A DNA stretch of 22,330 bases from an uncultured Clostridia bacterium (lineage in GTDB: Bacteria; Bacillota; Clostridia; TANB77; CAG-508). The first letter of the stretch is position 1; every line of letters begins with the position of its first letter. Below the pieces are notes generated by a model. The model searched no databases. It was given only the letters and a program-made list of their open reading frames with translations, and was not told the origin of the DNA. Shown here piece by piece: positions 5,846 to 13,826 of the stretch. The translations under genes were made by a program, and so were the position numbers. The stretch covers positions 1-22,330 of the forward strand of contig CAKOVG010000017.1 in the NCBI GenBank assembly GCA_934121875.1. Reading direction: 5' to 3'.

Positions 5846-6520
5846 ATGCATAGGGTAAAATTAGCTGACAGAGTATTGCCAACATATACAAAAGGTGAAG
5901 AAATTTTTAATATGGTATCACATATTGTAGGTGGTGCACTTGGTATTACTGCTTTAGCTTTATGTGTTGTGTTTTCAGCACTACATAAGAATGTTTATGG
6001 TGTAGTTTCAACTTCTATTTATGGAGCTTCAATGATTTTGCTATATACAATGTCTAGTATATATCATGGTTTAAAGCCTGATTGTACTGCAAAAAAGGTT
6101 TTTCAAATAATTGACCATTGTTCTATATTTATTCTTATAGCTGGAACTTATACACCATTTGCTTTGTGTACTTTAAGAGAATATAATACAGCTACTGGTT
6201 GGACATTGTTTGGAATTGTATGGGGATTAGCTTTATTAGGAATTGTGCTTAATTCAATAGATTTAAAAAGATATAAAGTTTTTTCTATGATATGCTATAT
6301 ATTACTTGGTTGGTGTATTATATTTAAAATAAATGTAATTATAGAATTACTAACTATTAAAGGATTTGCTTTATTAATAGCTGGTGGAATTGTTTATACT
6401 GTGGGTGCCATATTTTATGGACTTGGTAAAAAACATAAATGGATGCATTCTGTGTTTCACATTGCTTGTATAATTGCAAGTGTTCTGCAATTCTTTTGTA
6501 TATTCTTTTATGTAATATAA
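5846..6520 (+). CDS. Hemolysin III-family (PAQR-like) membrane protein
   Basis: A 224-residue protein with seven predicted membrane helices. ATG 5846 is preceded by GGAGGA (5835-5840), which lies inside the last codons of the upstream gene. Family hallmarks are the N-terminal E-E-I-F-N-x-x-S-H-x-x-G, S-S-I-Y-H-G after the second helix, I-D-H-C-S-I-F-I-L-I-A-G-T-Y-T-P-F, and the C-terminal H-S-V-F-H. The His residues form the zinc site known from PAQR/HlyIII structures. The physiological role is poorly known in bacteria; haemolysis in Bacillus cereus gave the name, and a role in membrane lipid homeostasis is often proposed. Cotranscription with an acyl-CoA synthetase supports a lipid link, by inference. 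Confidence 0.9.
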   Translation: MHRVKLADRVLPTYTKGEEIFNMVSHIVGGALGITALALCVVFSALHKNVYGVVSTSIYGASMILLYTMSSIYHGLKPDCTAKKVFQIIDHCSIFILIAGTYTPFALCTLREYNTATGWTLFGIVWGLALLGIVLNSIDLKRYKVFSMICYILLGWCIIFKINVIIELLTIKGFALLIAGGIVYTVGAIFYGLGKKHKWMHSVFHIACIIASVLQFFCIFFYVI

Positions 6521-6522
6521 TT

Positions 6523-6554
6523 AAAAATGGGAAGAGTTTACTCTTCCCGTTTTT
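6523..6554. terminator. Bidirectional intrinsic terminator
   Basis: GGGAAGAG (6529-6536), loop TTTA and CTCTTCCC (6541-6548) form a perfect 8-bp stem. It has an A-run before and a T-run after, so it can work in both directions. It separates the convergent hemolysin III-type gene and the P-type ATPase gene. Confidence 0.9.
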
Positions 6555-6556
6555 AA

Positions 6557-8383
6557 TTATTTTTTTAATATTCTAATAGCATTTAATACTGCAATTACTG
6601 AAACGCCAACATCTGCAAAAACAGCTTCCCACATTGTGGCAATTCCTACTGCACTTAAAATTAGTACTAATGCTTTAATTGAAATTGAAAATACAATATT
6701 TTGTTTAACAATTTGCATTGCTTTTTTAGAAATCTTAATGGCCTTATTTATTTTAGATGGTTCATCTGTCATTATTACTATATCTGCTGCTTCTATTGCT
6801 GCATCACTTCCAAGACCTCCCATTGCTATTCCTATATCTGATAATGCAAGTGCTGGTGCATCATTTATGCCATCTCCAACAAATGCAAGTATTCCATTAT
6901 TTTGTTTTATAATTTCTTCTACTTTTTTTACTTTTCCATCTGGTAATAATTCAGTATATACTTTGTTTATTCCTAATTTTTTAGCAACATCTTCTCCTAC
7001 CTCTTTTTTGTCACCTGTAAGCATTATTATCTGTTTTTTATTATCTTTTAATTCTTTTATTGCTTTAAATGAGTCTTCTTTTATTTCGTCTGATATAAGT
7101 ATATAACCAGCATATTTATTTTCAATTGCCACATATACAACAGTACCTATTTCATTACATTTTGTATATTCAATATTACTTTCTTGCATTAGTTTTTCAT
7201 TTCCAACTAATACTTGCTTATTTTCAATTTTTACGCTTATTCCTTTTCCTGATATTTCGTTTATATTTGAAATTAATTTTTCATCTATTTTTTCATTATA
7301 TGCTTTTTTTATTGATGTTGCAATTGGATGATTTGAATAATTTTCTGCATAAGCCGAATATTTTATAATATCTTTTTTAGATGCTCCCACTTCTTCTACT
7401 TTTTGAACTTCAAATACACCTTTTGTAAGTGTTCCTGTTTTGTCAAAAACAACTGTATTAACATTTGCTAAAGCTTCTAAATAGTTTCCCCCTTTGATTA
7501 AAACTCCTATTTTAGATGCTCCACCAATTCCCGCAAAAAAGCTTAAAGGTATTGATATAACTAGTGCACATGGGCATGATACAACTAAAAACGATAATGC
7601 TCTATATAGCCATTCTGTGAAGATTGCTTGTTTTATAATAATTGGTGGTACAATAGCTATAATTAGTGCTAATATTACAACTACAGGTGTATAATATTTT
7701 GCAAATTTAGTGATAAAGTTTTCAGATTTAGATTTTTTGTCTTCTGCATTTTCAACTAGGTTTAGTATTTTACTAACAGTTGATTCTTCGAATTCTTTAG
7801 TTACTTGAATTTTTAATAGCCCAGTTTGGTTTATACATCCACTAAAAACATTATCTCCTGTGTTTGCTTTTCTTGGAACTGATTCTCCTGTTAATGCTGT
7901 TGTATCTAGCATTGACTCTCCTTCTATAATCTTTCCATCAAGAGGTATTTTCTCACCAGGTTTTACAATAATTATTTCTCCGACTTTCACCTCTTCTGGG
8001 TTAACTTTTATCTCAGCATTTTCTCTTAAAACATTTGCAAAATCTGGTCTAATATTCATTAAATTCTCTATTGATTTTTTAGAGTTATCAACTGCATAAT
8101 CTTGGAATGTTTCTCCCACTTGATAAAGTAACATTACAGTAACAGCTTCTGGATATTCACCAATAGCAAAAGCACCTATTGTAGCTATTGCCATTAAAAA
8201 GTTTTCGTCAAATACCTCTCCTTTAAGAATGTTTTCTATTGCTTCTTTTAAAACTTCAAATCCAACTACTAAATATGCAATTACGTATATAGCAATCTTT
8301 ATTATTTGATTATCAATTGGCACTAGTAATGCTATTAAAAATAATACTAATGATGTTAAAATCTTTATAATCTCTTTTTTCAT
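6557..8383 (-). CDS. Cd2+/Zn2+/Pb2+-type P1B ATPase (heavy-metal exporter)
   Basis: A 608-residue ATP-driven metal efflux pump of the inner membrane. ATG 8383 follows GGAGA (complement of 8391-8395). Motifs are TGES at 165-168 (actuator domain), the metal-binding CPC at 270-272, DKTGTLT at 314-320 with Asp314 phosphorylated, His-Pro at 352-353 (P1B nucleotide pocket), GDGINDAP at 503-510, and Asp591 in D-V-G-V-S of the last helix. The last feature marks the Zn/Cd/Pb subgroup (ZntA/CadA). There is no N-terminal HMA metal-binding domain: the first residues go directly into membrane helices, so the protein is shorter than classic CadA. A metal-sensing repressor gene lies 25 bases upstream in the same direction, and the two share a promoter with an embedded operator. 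CadA is the closest name, but I leave the symbol empty because the domain layout differs. Confidence 0.93.
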   Translation of the reverse strand: MKKEIIKILTSLVLFLIALLVPIDNQIIKIAIYVIAYLVVGFEVLKEAIENILKGEVFDENFLMAIATIGAFAIGEYPEAVTVMLLYQVGETFQDYAVDNSKKSIENLMNIRPDFANVLRENAEIKVNPEEVKVGEIIIVKPGEKIPLDGKIIEGESMLDTTALTGESVPRKANTGDNVFSGCINQTGLLKIQVTKEFEESTVSKILNLVENAEDKKSKSENFITKFAKYYTPVVVILALIIAIVPPIIIKQAIFTEWLYRALSFLVVSCPCALVISIPLSFFAGIGGASKIGVLIKGGNYLEALANVNTVVFDKTGTLTKGVFEVQKVEEVGASKKDIIKYSAYAENYSNHPIATSIKKAYNEKIDEKLISNINEISGKGISVKIENKQVLVGNEKLMQESNIEYTKCNEIGTVVYVAIENKYAGYILISDEIKEDSFKAIKELKDNKKQIIMLTGDKKEVGEDVAKKLGINKVYTELLPDGKVKKVEEIIKQNNGILAFVGDGINDAPALALSDIGIAMGGLGSDAAIEAADIVIMTDEPSKINKAIKISKKAMQIVKQNIVFSISIKALVLILSAVGIATMWEAVFADVGVSVIAVLNAIRILKK

Positions 8384-8408
8384 AATATAATCTCCTTTTT
8401 ATAAAACA

Positions 8409-8774
8409 CTATATTCTGTGTTCAATATGCTCTGCACCAATCTCAAATACTTTCTTTACATGTTCATCATCAAGCATATAAAATACTTCTTTACCTACTC
8501 TTTTACATTTTACAATTCCACTTCTTCTTAATGTTCCTAATTGATGTGAAATTGAAGATTTACTCATACTTAAAACATTTGCAATGTCACATACACACAT
8601 TTTATTCTTATCTAAAGCTGATAATATTTTTACTCTAGTGGTATCTCCTAATATTTTAAAAAACTCTGCTAAATTGTTAAACAAATCCTCATCATTTAGC
8701 ATTTGTTTTTTAGTACTTTCTACTACTTCTTGATGTATTGCATTACAATCACAAATGAATTCGTTTCTAGACAT
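8409..8774 (-). CDS. ArsR/SmtB-family metal-sensing repressor, CadC-like
   Basis: A 121-residue winged-helix repressor; ATG 8774 follows a GGAGG-type ribosome site. It has both metal sites known in this family. The alpha3N-type thiolate site is formed by Cys8 and Cys10 near the N-terminus with Cys60 and Cys62 in C-V-C-D-I-A. The alpha5 site is Asp103-x-His105 with His116 and His119 (His in place of the usual final Glu). The recognition helix is about 68-84 (S-K-S-S-I-S-H-Q-L-G-T-L). By family, metal binding releases it from DNA and turns on the exporter encoded next. Two thiolate pairs point to Cd/Pb/Zn sensing, not arsenic. It is probably autoregulated through the operator at 8846-8861. Confidence 0.93.
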   Translation of the reverse strand: MSRNEFICDCNAIHQEVVESTKKQMLNDEDLFNNLAEFFKILGDTTRVKILSALDKNKMCVCDIANVLSMSKSSISHQLGTLRRSGIVKCKRVGKEVFYMLDDEHVKKVFEIGAEHIEHRI

Positions 8775-8807
8775 ACTATTTCCTCCTTAGTTATTATTAT
8801 ATGCAAG

Positions 8808-8833
8808 CAAAGTTGAATACTTACTCAACTTTG
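8808..8833 (-). promoter_or_regulatory. Second inverted repeat at the metal-resistance operon start site
   Basis: CAAAGTTGA (8808-8816) and TCAACTTTG (8825-8833) are perfect 9-base arms around an 8-base spacer. The repeat begins about where transcription should start, just downstream of the -10 box. It may be a second repressor site or a 5' mRNA hairpin. Confidence 0.55.
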
Positions 8834-8838
8834 AATAT

Positions 8839-8868
8839 ATTATAGTTGAATGTATATTCAATTGTCAA
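8839..8868 (-). promoter_or_regulatory. Sigma-A promoter with embedded repressor operator
   Basis: On the minus strand, TTGACA (complement of 8863-8868), an 18-base spacer and TATAAT (complement of 8839-8844) are both perfect consensus hexamers. The spacer is filled by the palindrome TTGAAT-N4-ATTCAA (8846-8861). The TTGAAT/ATTCAA type half-sites resemble CadC/SmtB operators. Binding there would directly block polymerase. Confidence 0.85.
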
Positions 8869-8903
8869 TGGTTTTTAATAGAAATTTCAAATAATTTTAA
8901 TAC

Positions 8904-8936
8904 AATAAAAAAGAACCAAAATTATTAAATTTTGGT
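8904..8936 (-). terminator. Intrinsic terminator of the DUF1836 gene
   Basis: Read on the minus strand, ACCAAAATT, loop TAAT and AATTTTGGT form a perfect 9-bp stem. It is followed by TCTTTTTTATTG. It begins a few bases after the stop codon at 8942. Confidence 0.85.
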
Positions 8937-8941
8937 CTGTC

Positions 8942-9451
8942 TTAAAATTTATTTAAATATATTTTATCTGTATACAATTTGTTAGCAAATGAATATACCA
9001 CTCTTTTTAGTACATATCTGTCAAAGGTTTCGTCTTGTTCAGGTATGTACTCTTTTCCTGCAAATATTGCACTAATAGCATCTTCTAACTGTTTGCAAAA
9101 GCTATTATAAATTAATTGCATTGGCATAGTTTTAGTAGATGATTTTATCATAGTAGAAATATCGTTTATGCTATATAATGGTTTTAAAATACATATAACA
9201 AATAAATTAGCAATATGTTCTTTATTATATTTTTTGTTTATTGCTGGTTTTATAACATCATGTTTTACATAGTTGTTTATCATGCTTTTAGTTATAACAT
9301 GTCCTTCTTTTTCTTTGCTTACATAATTTGATAAGGCATTATCTAAAAAACATATTACTTGATCTACATACAAATCTATATTAGGGAGTTCTTCCCATCT
9401 TGGAATATGAAAATTAGCTATTTCTTTTTCTTTGTAAATTTCTTGTTCCAC
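8942..9451 (-). CDS. DUF1836-family protein
   Basis: A 169-residue protein. The start is placed at GTG 9451, which has AAGAAGGGA just upstream. An in-frame TTG at 9502 lies inside the terminator hairpin of the preceding gene and is unlikely. The family signature is clear: P-R-W-E-E-L-P-N-I-D-L-Y-x-D-Q-V near the N-terminus, then I-T-K-S-M-I-N-N-Y-V-K-H and a K-K-Y-N-K-E-H-I-A-N-L-F-V-I segment. The middle part looks like a MerR-like helix-turn-helix, so a DNA-binding role is often assumed for DUF1836; no function is proven. It has no visible strong promoter and may be expressed by read-through past the terminator at 9481-9510. Confidence 0.85.
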   Translation of the reverse strand: MEQEIYKEKEIANFHIPRWEELPNIDLYVDQVICFLDNALSNYVSKEKEGHVITKSMINNYVKHDVIKPAINKKYNKEHIANLFVICILKPLYSINDISTMIKSSTKTMPMQLIYNSFCKQLEDAISAIFAGKEYIPEQDETFDRYVLKRVVYSFANKLYTDKIYLNKF

Positions 9452-9480
9452 AATTTTTCCCTTCTTTATTATATAGTTTG

Positions 9481-9510
9481 AAAAATAATTGCCAAATGGC
9501 AATTATTTTT
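9481..9510 (-). terminator. Intrinsic terminator of the second acyl-CoA synthetase
   Basis: AAAAATAATTGCC (9481-9493), loop AAAT and GGCAATTATTTTT (9498-9510) are perfect 13-base arms. They lie directly after the stop of the gene at 9515-11182. The A/T ends give a U-run in either direction. Confidence 0.85.
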
Positions 9511-9514
9511 TATG

Positions 9515-11182
9515 TTATCTCTTAATTTTATTAGTTGTTGTTTTATTAAATTCTTTATCTCTAATAACTATTTTTCCTATTCTTTTGTATACTGGTAATA
9601 CATCGCATTCTTTTGTAATATCTTTTTTCAAGCTTTGTTCTTTATCTTGTATATTTAATTCTTTTAGCTTTTCTTCATTTAAGAATACTTCTGCACATAA
9701 AGCAACTTCTCTTCCACTTTCGTCTTTAACTCCTGATACAACTACTTCTTGAACATATGGGATTCTCATAATATAGTTTTCTATTTCTTCTGGGAATACA
9801 TTTTTTCCATTGTCTAAAACTATTAAGTTTTTCTTTCTTCCTGTAATTATTAATTGTCCTTTATCGTTTAATCTACCATAATCTCCTGTTCTAAACCATC
9901 CATCTTGTAATACTTCTGCAGTTTTTTCTGGTTGTTTATAGTATCCAAGCATAACTATGTCGCCTTTTACGCAAATTTCTCCGTCTCCTTCTGGTGTTAC
10001 ATCTTCAAGTTTTATTTCTACACATTCTAATGGAAAACCTACAGTTGAGCAATCATTGCAAGAGTCCATATTTACACTAACTAATGGAGAACATTCTGTT
10101 ATTCCATATCCATTTATTAAGTCTATTCCTATTGTGTCAAAGAACTTTCCTAATTCAGGTCTTACAGCAGCTCCTCCTGTTACTATTTTTCTTAGGTTTC
10201 CTCCAAATGCATCATGAATTGATTTGAATAATTTTTTTCTTAAGTCTATTCCTATTTTTCTTAGTCCATTGCTTACAGTCATCATTATTTTTAGTATTTT
10301 ATCTTTATGACTTTCTTTAGCATTTGACCATATTTTTTTATAAAATAATTCAACAAATGCTGGTACTACATATATATAATCTGGTTTGTATAGTTGTAAG
10401 TTTTTTAGTACTGCTTTTAAACTATCATTTATGCATATTGTTGAATGATGGTGTAATGATACTAAAATTCCAGCAACTGCTTCATATGTATGGTGCCATG
10501 GTAACACTGATAGACATGTACTATATAACTTTGACACCCTTAAGCCATAATATACTATACTAATTAGGTTGTGTTCTGATAGCATTACACCTTTTGCCAT
10601 TCCTGTTGTTCCAGATGTATAAACAAGCATCTTTAGGTTATTATGATCTGGTACCATTTCAGTGTATGTTTTATCTCCACCTTCGTAAAGTTTTTTTCCT
10701 TCTGATTTAAATTCATTGTATGATAATTTGTTTTCTTTTGATTTTTCTGTGTCAAATCCTATAAAGTATTTTACATTTGGTGCTTTTGCTGCAATTTCTT
10801 CAATGTCTTTTTCATATTTTTTTGCATAGAATAATACTTCGCTTTCGCTGTCATTTAATACATTTATAATATCATATACTGGTAATTCTTTGTCAATTGG
10901 TACAATTACGCCTTTGCTTTTTAATACTGTTAAATATACAGTAACATATTTGTAACAATTGTCTCCTATTACTGCTATATGTTTGTCTGCCATATTTATA
11001 GAATTTAACGCTGTTCCCAATTCAAATGTGTCCTCTTGAAATTCTTTATATGTTACTTCTATAACTTTGTCTTTACCTTCTTTGTATTTGAAAGCAATTT
11101 TATCTCCGGCTTGTTCTACTGCCATTTCAAGCATTTGTTTAATAGTTTCTACTTTTTGAACGTCATAATATTTTATATCCAT
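9515..11182 (-). CDS. AMP-forming acyl-CoA synthetase (long-chain fatty acid-CoA ligase family)
   Basis: A 555-residue ANL-family enzyme, paralogous over its whole length to the one at 4123. ATG 11182 follows AAAGGA. Core motifs are canonical here: TSGTTGMAKGVM at 189-200, GYGITE at 358-363, TGD at 432-434, GRKKNLIV at 448-455, and a C-terminal T-T-T-N-K-I-K-R carrying the likely catalytic Lys. The reaction is carboxylate + ATP + CoA to acyl-CoA + AMP + PPi; the chain length is unknown. It is monocistronic by its own promoter (11241-11269) and terminator (9481-9510). Its promoter carries the same three-half-site operator as the other synthetase, so the two are probably co-regulated by a lipid-responsive factor. 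Because this copy has the intact A3 loop, it is the better candidate for the housekeeping activity. Confidence 0.9.
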   Translation of the reverse strand: MDIKYYDVQKVETIKQMLEMAVEQAGDKIAFKYKEGKDKVIEVTYKEFQEDTFELGTALNSINMADKHIAVIGDNCYKYVTVYLTVLKSKGVIVPIDKELPVYDIINVLNDSESEVLFYAKKYEKDIEEIAAKAPNVKYFIGFDTEKSKENKLSYNEFKSEGKKLYEGGDKTYTEMVPDHNNLKMLVYTSGTTGMAKGVMLSEHNLISIVYYGLRVSKLYSTCLSVLPWHHTYEAVAGILVSLHHHSTICINDSLKAVLKNLQLYKPDYIYVVPAFVELFYKKIWSNAKESHKDKILKIMMTVSNGLRKIGIDLRKKLFKSIHDAFGGNLRKIVTGGAAVRPELGKFFDTIGIDLINGYGITECSPLVSVNMDSCNDCSTVGFPLECVEIKLEDVTPEGDGEICVKGDIVMLGYYKQPEKTAEVLQDGWFRTGDYGRLNDKGQLIITGRKKNLIVLDNGKNVFPEEIENYIMRIPYVQEVVVSGVKDESGREVALCAEVFLNEEKLKELNIQDKEQSLKKDITKECDVLPVYKRIGKIVIRDKEFNKTTTNKIKR

Positions 11183-11213
11183 ATTCGTTAAATCCTTTCT
11201 TCAACCATTATTT

Positions 11214-11269
11214 AAACTATATTATCTAGTTTTCGAAACTATTATATACATTCTTGTAAAATTAGTCAA
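11214..11269 (-). promoter_or_regulatory. Promoter and shared operator of the second acyl-CoA synthetase
   Basis: On the minus strand, TTGACT (complement of 11264-11269), a 17-base spacer and TATAAT (complement of 11241-11246) run directly into the palindrome TAGTTT-N3-AAACTA (11227-11241). Seven bases later comes another TAGTTT (complement of 11214-11219). Hexamers, spacer length, the overlap of operator and -10 box, and half-site spacing all match the promoter at 4041-4096. Confidence 0.8.
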
Positions 11270-11303
11270 TATGTTTTCTATTTTTTTCCATAAAGATTAT
11301 TTA

Positions 11304-11344
11304 AGAAACACCATTTTTCATATAGTATGAAAAATGGTGTTTCT
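11304..11344 (-). terminator. Long hairpin terminator of the metG cluster
   Basis: Arms of 19 bases (11304-11322 and 11326-11344) are perfectly complementary with a 3-base loop. The hairpin starts 5 bases after the stop at 11350. The U-run on the minus side is weak (TTAAATAATC), but the stem is very stable and the position is right. Confidence 0.75.
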
Positions 11345-11349
11345 ATGTT

Positions 11350-11841
11350 CTAATTTAATTTGTCTACAAACTCTTTTGCTTTTTGTTTTAGTTCTTTTAG
11401 TGTTCCGTCATTGTTTATATGATAGTCATATTTGTAGTTGTTTACATTTTTGTCAGCAACATTAGTATTTATTGCTGCAACATGTTTGTTGGTAATAAGT
11501 AAAGTTTTTGTATTTAAATATTTTTTGCATTTCTCAATTTCTTCGCATTCTCTAATATGAATAAACATTATTTGTTTATTTGATTTTTTAAATTCTTCTG
11601 CCATATTAGAAATATATTTAAATGGAGCATCATTGTATTTAATTCCAAGTTCTTTTAAATCTGCTAAAAATTTTCTAGACTTTTCATCCTTTTCTCCATT
11701 CCATCCTGTAAGAACTTTTGCTGCTTCTTTTACTTTATCTACAGAAGATATATTCATTATAGGAATATATTCACCACAAAATTGTACAAAAGTATCTTTT
11801 CCAACTCCACCACTTCCATTTATAACAATAATTTCTTTCAT
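11350..11841 (-). CDS. P-loop kinase, nucleotide/dephospho-CoA kinase-like
   Basis: A 163-residue protein with a textbook Walker A motif, G-S-G-G-V-G-K-D-T (9-17), at the very N-terminus. Its size and layout fit small nucleoside monophosphate or phage-type deoxynucleotide monophosphate kinases. The G-K-D-T form, with Asp after the Lys, is typical of those families. F-I-H-I-R-E (about 93-98) is likely the Walker B/LID region with an Arg for phosphate binding. I cannot assign the substrate. Its ATG overlaps the metG stop (ATGA-type overlap), so translation is coupled to methionyl-tRNA synthetase. It is the last gene before the hairpin at 11304-11344. Confidence 0.7.
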   Translation of the reverse strand: MKEIIVINGSGGVGKDTFVQFCGEYIPIMNISSVDKVKEAAKVLTGWNGEKDEKSRKFLADLKELGIKYNDAPFKYISNMAEEFKKSNKQIMFIHIRECEEIEKCKKYLNTKTLLITNKHVAAINTNVADKNVNNYKYDYHINNDGTLKELKQKAKEFVDKLN

Positions 11842-13403
11842 TTCATCATTCCTTTAATAGTTTCTATTTCGCTTTCTGTTTCTAATCTTGCAAATAAAAC
11901 TTCAGGTTTATCTGTAACTTTAATGTTTACTAATTTATCATATTCTTTCAAACTTTCCCAAGTTTGTAATTCTTCTGGAATGTTAAGTTGTTTTAATATT
12001 TTTTCAGCAGTATGTGACATATATGGTTTTATTAGTATAGCTATTCTGCGTAGGTTTTCTACTAAATGATACATTACAGATTTTAGTTCTTCTGTTTTTT
12101 CTTCTTTAAATAATGTCCATGGTGCAGTTTCGTCAATGTATTTGTTTGTTCGTGAAACTAAGTTCCATGTTTCTGCAATTGCATTACTAATATGATATGT
12201 GTCAAAATATTCTTCAACTTGTGTAATTACTCCATCTGAATATTTTTCTACTTCTTTATCCAATTTAGATATGTTTGTTGGATATGTAGATATTTCACCA
12301 TCAAAATACTTATTTAACATTCCTATTGTTCTATTTAAAAGATTTCCTAAATCATTGCATAAATCAAAATTGAATCTTTCTACAAACCCTTCTGGTGTAA
12401 ATGTTCCATCTTGGCTGAATGACATTTCTCTTAAAATAAAATATTTGAATGCATCTAGCCCATAGCGTTCAATAAGTGGTTCTGGATATATAACATTTCC
12501 TTTAGATTTAGACATTTTACCGTCTTTCATCATTATAAATCCATGTGCATATATTTGCTTTGGTAATGGTAGATCTAATGCCATTAAGAAAATTGGCCAA
12601 TATATTCCATGAAAACGAATAATATCTTTACCAACTAAATGTAAATCAGCTGGCCAATATTTTTTCATTAGGCTGTCATCATCTGATAAATATCCAAGTG
12701 CTGTAATATAGTTAGTTAACGCATCTAACCATACATATATTACATGTTTTGGGTCTTTTTTTACTTTTACTCCCCAATCAAAGCTTGTACGACTTACACA
12801 TAAATCTTCTAGTCCTGGTTTTAAGAAATTATTAAATAATTCATTTTTTCTTGATTCTGGTAATATAAATTCTGGGTTTTCATTGTAAAATTTTATAAGT
12901 CTGTCTGCATATTTTTTCATATTAAAGAAATATGATTCTTCTTTCATTTTTTTTACTTCTCTACCACAATCTGGACATTTTCCGTCTATTAGTTGAGTTT
13001 CTGTAAAATATGTTTCACAAGGCATACAGTACCATCCTTCATATTCTGATTTATATATATCTCCTTGTTCCATTAGTCTATCAAAAATCTCTTCTACTGC
13101 CTTTGTATGTCTTTCTTGAGTAGTACGAATAAAATCATCATATTCTATTTCCATTAAACTCCATAATTTTTTGGCTTCTTCTGCCATTTGATCTACATGT
13201 TCTTGTGGGGTTTTGTTAGCAGTTTCTGCTACTTTTTGAATTTTTTGGCCATGTTCATCCATTCCTGTAAGTAAATATACATCAAAGCCTCTAGCTTGTT
13301 TATATTTTTTTATAGTATTTGCTAGAGTTGTAGTATATGCTGTTCCTATATGAAATTTTCCACTTGGGTAATAAATAGGTGTTGTTATATAAAATTTTTG
13401 CAT
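11838..13403 (-). CDS. metG: Methionyl-tRNA synthetase
   Basis: A 521-residue class I aminoacyl-tRNA synthetase that charges tRNA-Met in the cytoplasm. ATG 13403 follows AGGAAG. Motifs are the HIGH-type signature H-I-G-T at 18-21, K-M-S-K-S at 296-300, and a zinc knuckle in the connective domain with Cys126, Cys129, Cys143 and Cys146. The C-terminal half is the helical anticodon-binding domain (W-N-L-V, T-A-P-W). The protein ends soon after this domain, so the C-terminal tRNA-binding (EMAP/Trbp111-like) domain found in many Bacillus and Clostridium MetRS of about 650 residues is absent. No T-box leader fits in the 62 bases upstream. It is probably part of the glmM transcript. Confidence 0.95.
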   Translation of the reverse strand: MQKFYITTPIYYPSGKFHIGTAYTTTLANTIKKYKQARGFDVYLLTGMDEHGQKIQKVAETANKTPQEHVDQMAEEAKKLWSLMEIEYDDFIRTTQERHTKAVEEIFDRLMEQGDIYKSEYEGWYCMPCETYFTETQLIDGKCPDCGREVKKMKEESYFFNMKKYADRLIKFYNENPEFILPESRKNELFNNFLKPGLEDLCVSRTSFDWGVKVKKDPKHVIYVWLDALTNYITALGYLSDDDSLMKKYWPADLHLVGKDIIRFHGIYWPIFLMALDLPLPKQIYAHGFIMMKDGKMSKSKGNVIYPEPLIERYGLDAFKYFILREMSFSQDGTFTPEGFVERFNFDLCNDLGNLLNRTIGMLNKYFDGEISTYPTNISKLDKEVEKYSDGVITQVEEYFDTYHISNAIAETWNLVSRTNKYIDETAPWTLFKEEKTEELKSVMYHLVENLRRIAILIKPYMSHTAEKILKQLNIPEELQTWESLKEYDKLVNIKVTDKPEVLFARLETESEIETIKGMMK

Positions 13404-13465
13404 AGTTTGACATCTTCCTTTCTATTTAATAACAATGTTTCATAATATTTATAAAATACATTTGT

Positions 13466-13804
13466 TTAAACTTTATTCCAAAACCAATCTAAACTGTTAT
13501 CAATGCTTTTTTTCTTTCCTTCTTTTACTTCTATATCGTCTATCCATAAATATGAAATAAATGATAGAAATACAAATATTAAGTCAATTGTTGCAGAAGT
13601 TACTATTGCTTTGTATGTTTCTTCAGTTTGATTTGGTATTGCTGCAAATTCTACTGTATGTGCAACTAATAAAGCTAGAAAAGCAAATAGCATTAAACCT
13701 GTAATCCATGCTTTTTTATTTTCTTTTGCCAAATAAAGCACTAAAACAAATAATATTACTCCTACAATAATTGCAAATGGTTGTGTAAAATTAATAAATG
13801 GCAT
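13466..13804 (-). CDS. Small three-helix membrane protein, unknown function
   Basis: A 112-residue protein. ATG 13804 is chosen because AAAGGAGG lies 7-8 bases upstream; an ATG at 13825 would place that site inside the coding sequence. There are three hydrophobic helices (about residues 9-26, 32-51 and 70-88). The helices are linked by short polar loops, and the C-terminus is Lys/Asp-rich and probably cytoplasmic, ending in D-W-F-W-N-K-V. I do not recognise the family. It sits 22 bases after glmM and before metG, so it is cotranscribed with cell-wall precursor and translation genes. Confidence 0.75.
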   Translation of the reverse strand: MPFINFTQPFAIIVGVILFVLVLYLAKENKKAWITGLMLFAFLALLVAHTVEFAAIPNQTEETYKAIVTSATIDLIFVFLSFISYLWIDDIEVKEGKKKSIDNSLDWFWNKV

Positions 13805-13826
13805 TTTAATTCCTCCTTTGTACATT

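Noticed and set aside
9452..9502. TTG start that would lengthen the DUF1836 protein by 17 residues
   Set aside because: It lies in the terminator stem of the upstream gene and has no ribosome site; GTG 9451 does.
13404..13465. T-box riboswitch before metG or argS
   Set aside because: The gaps (62 and 19 bases) are too short for a T-box and contain no specifier or antiterminator structure.
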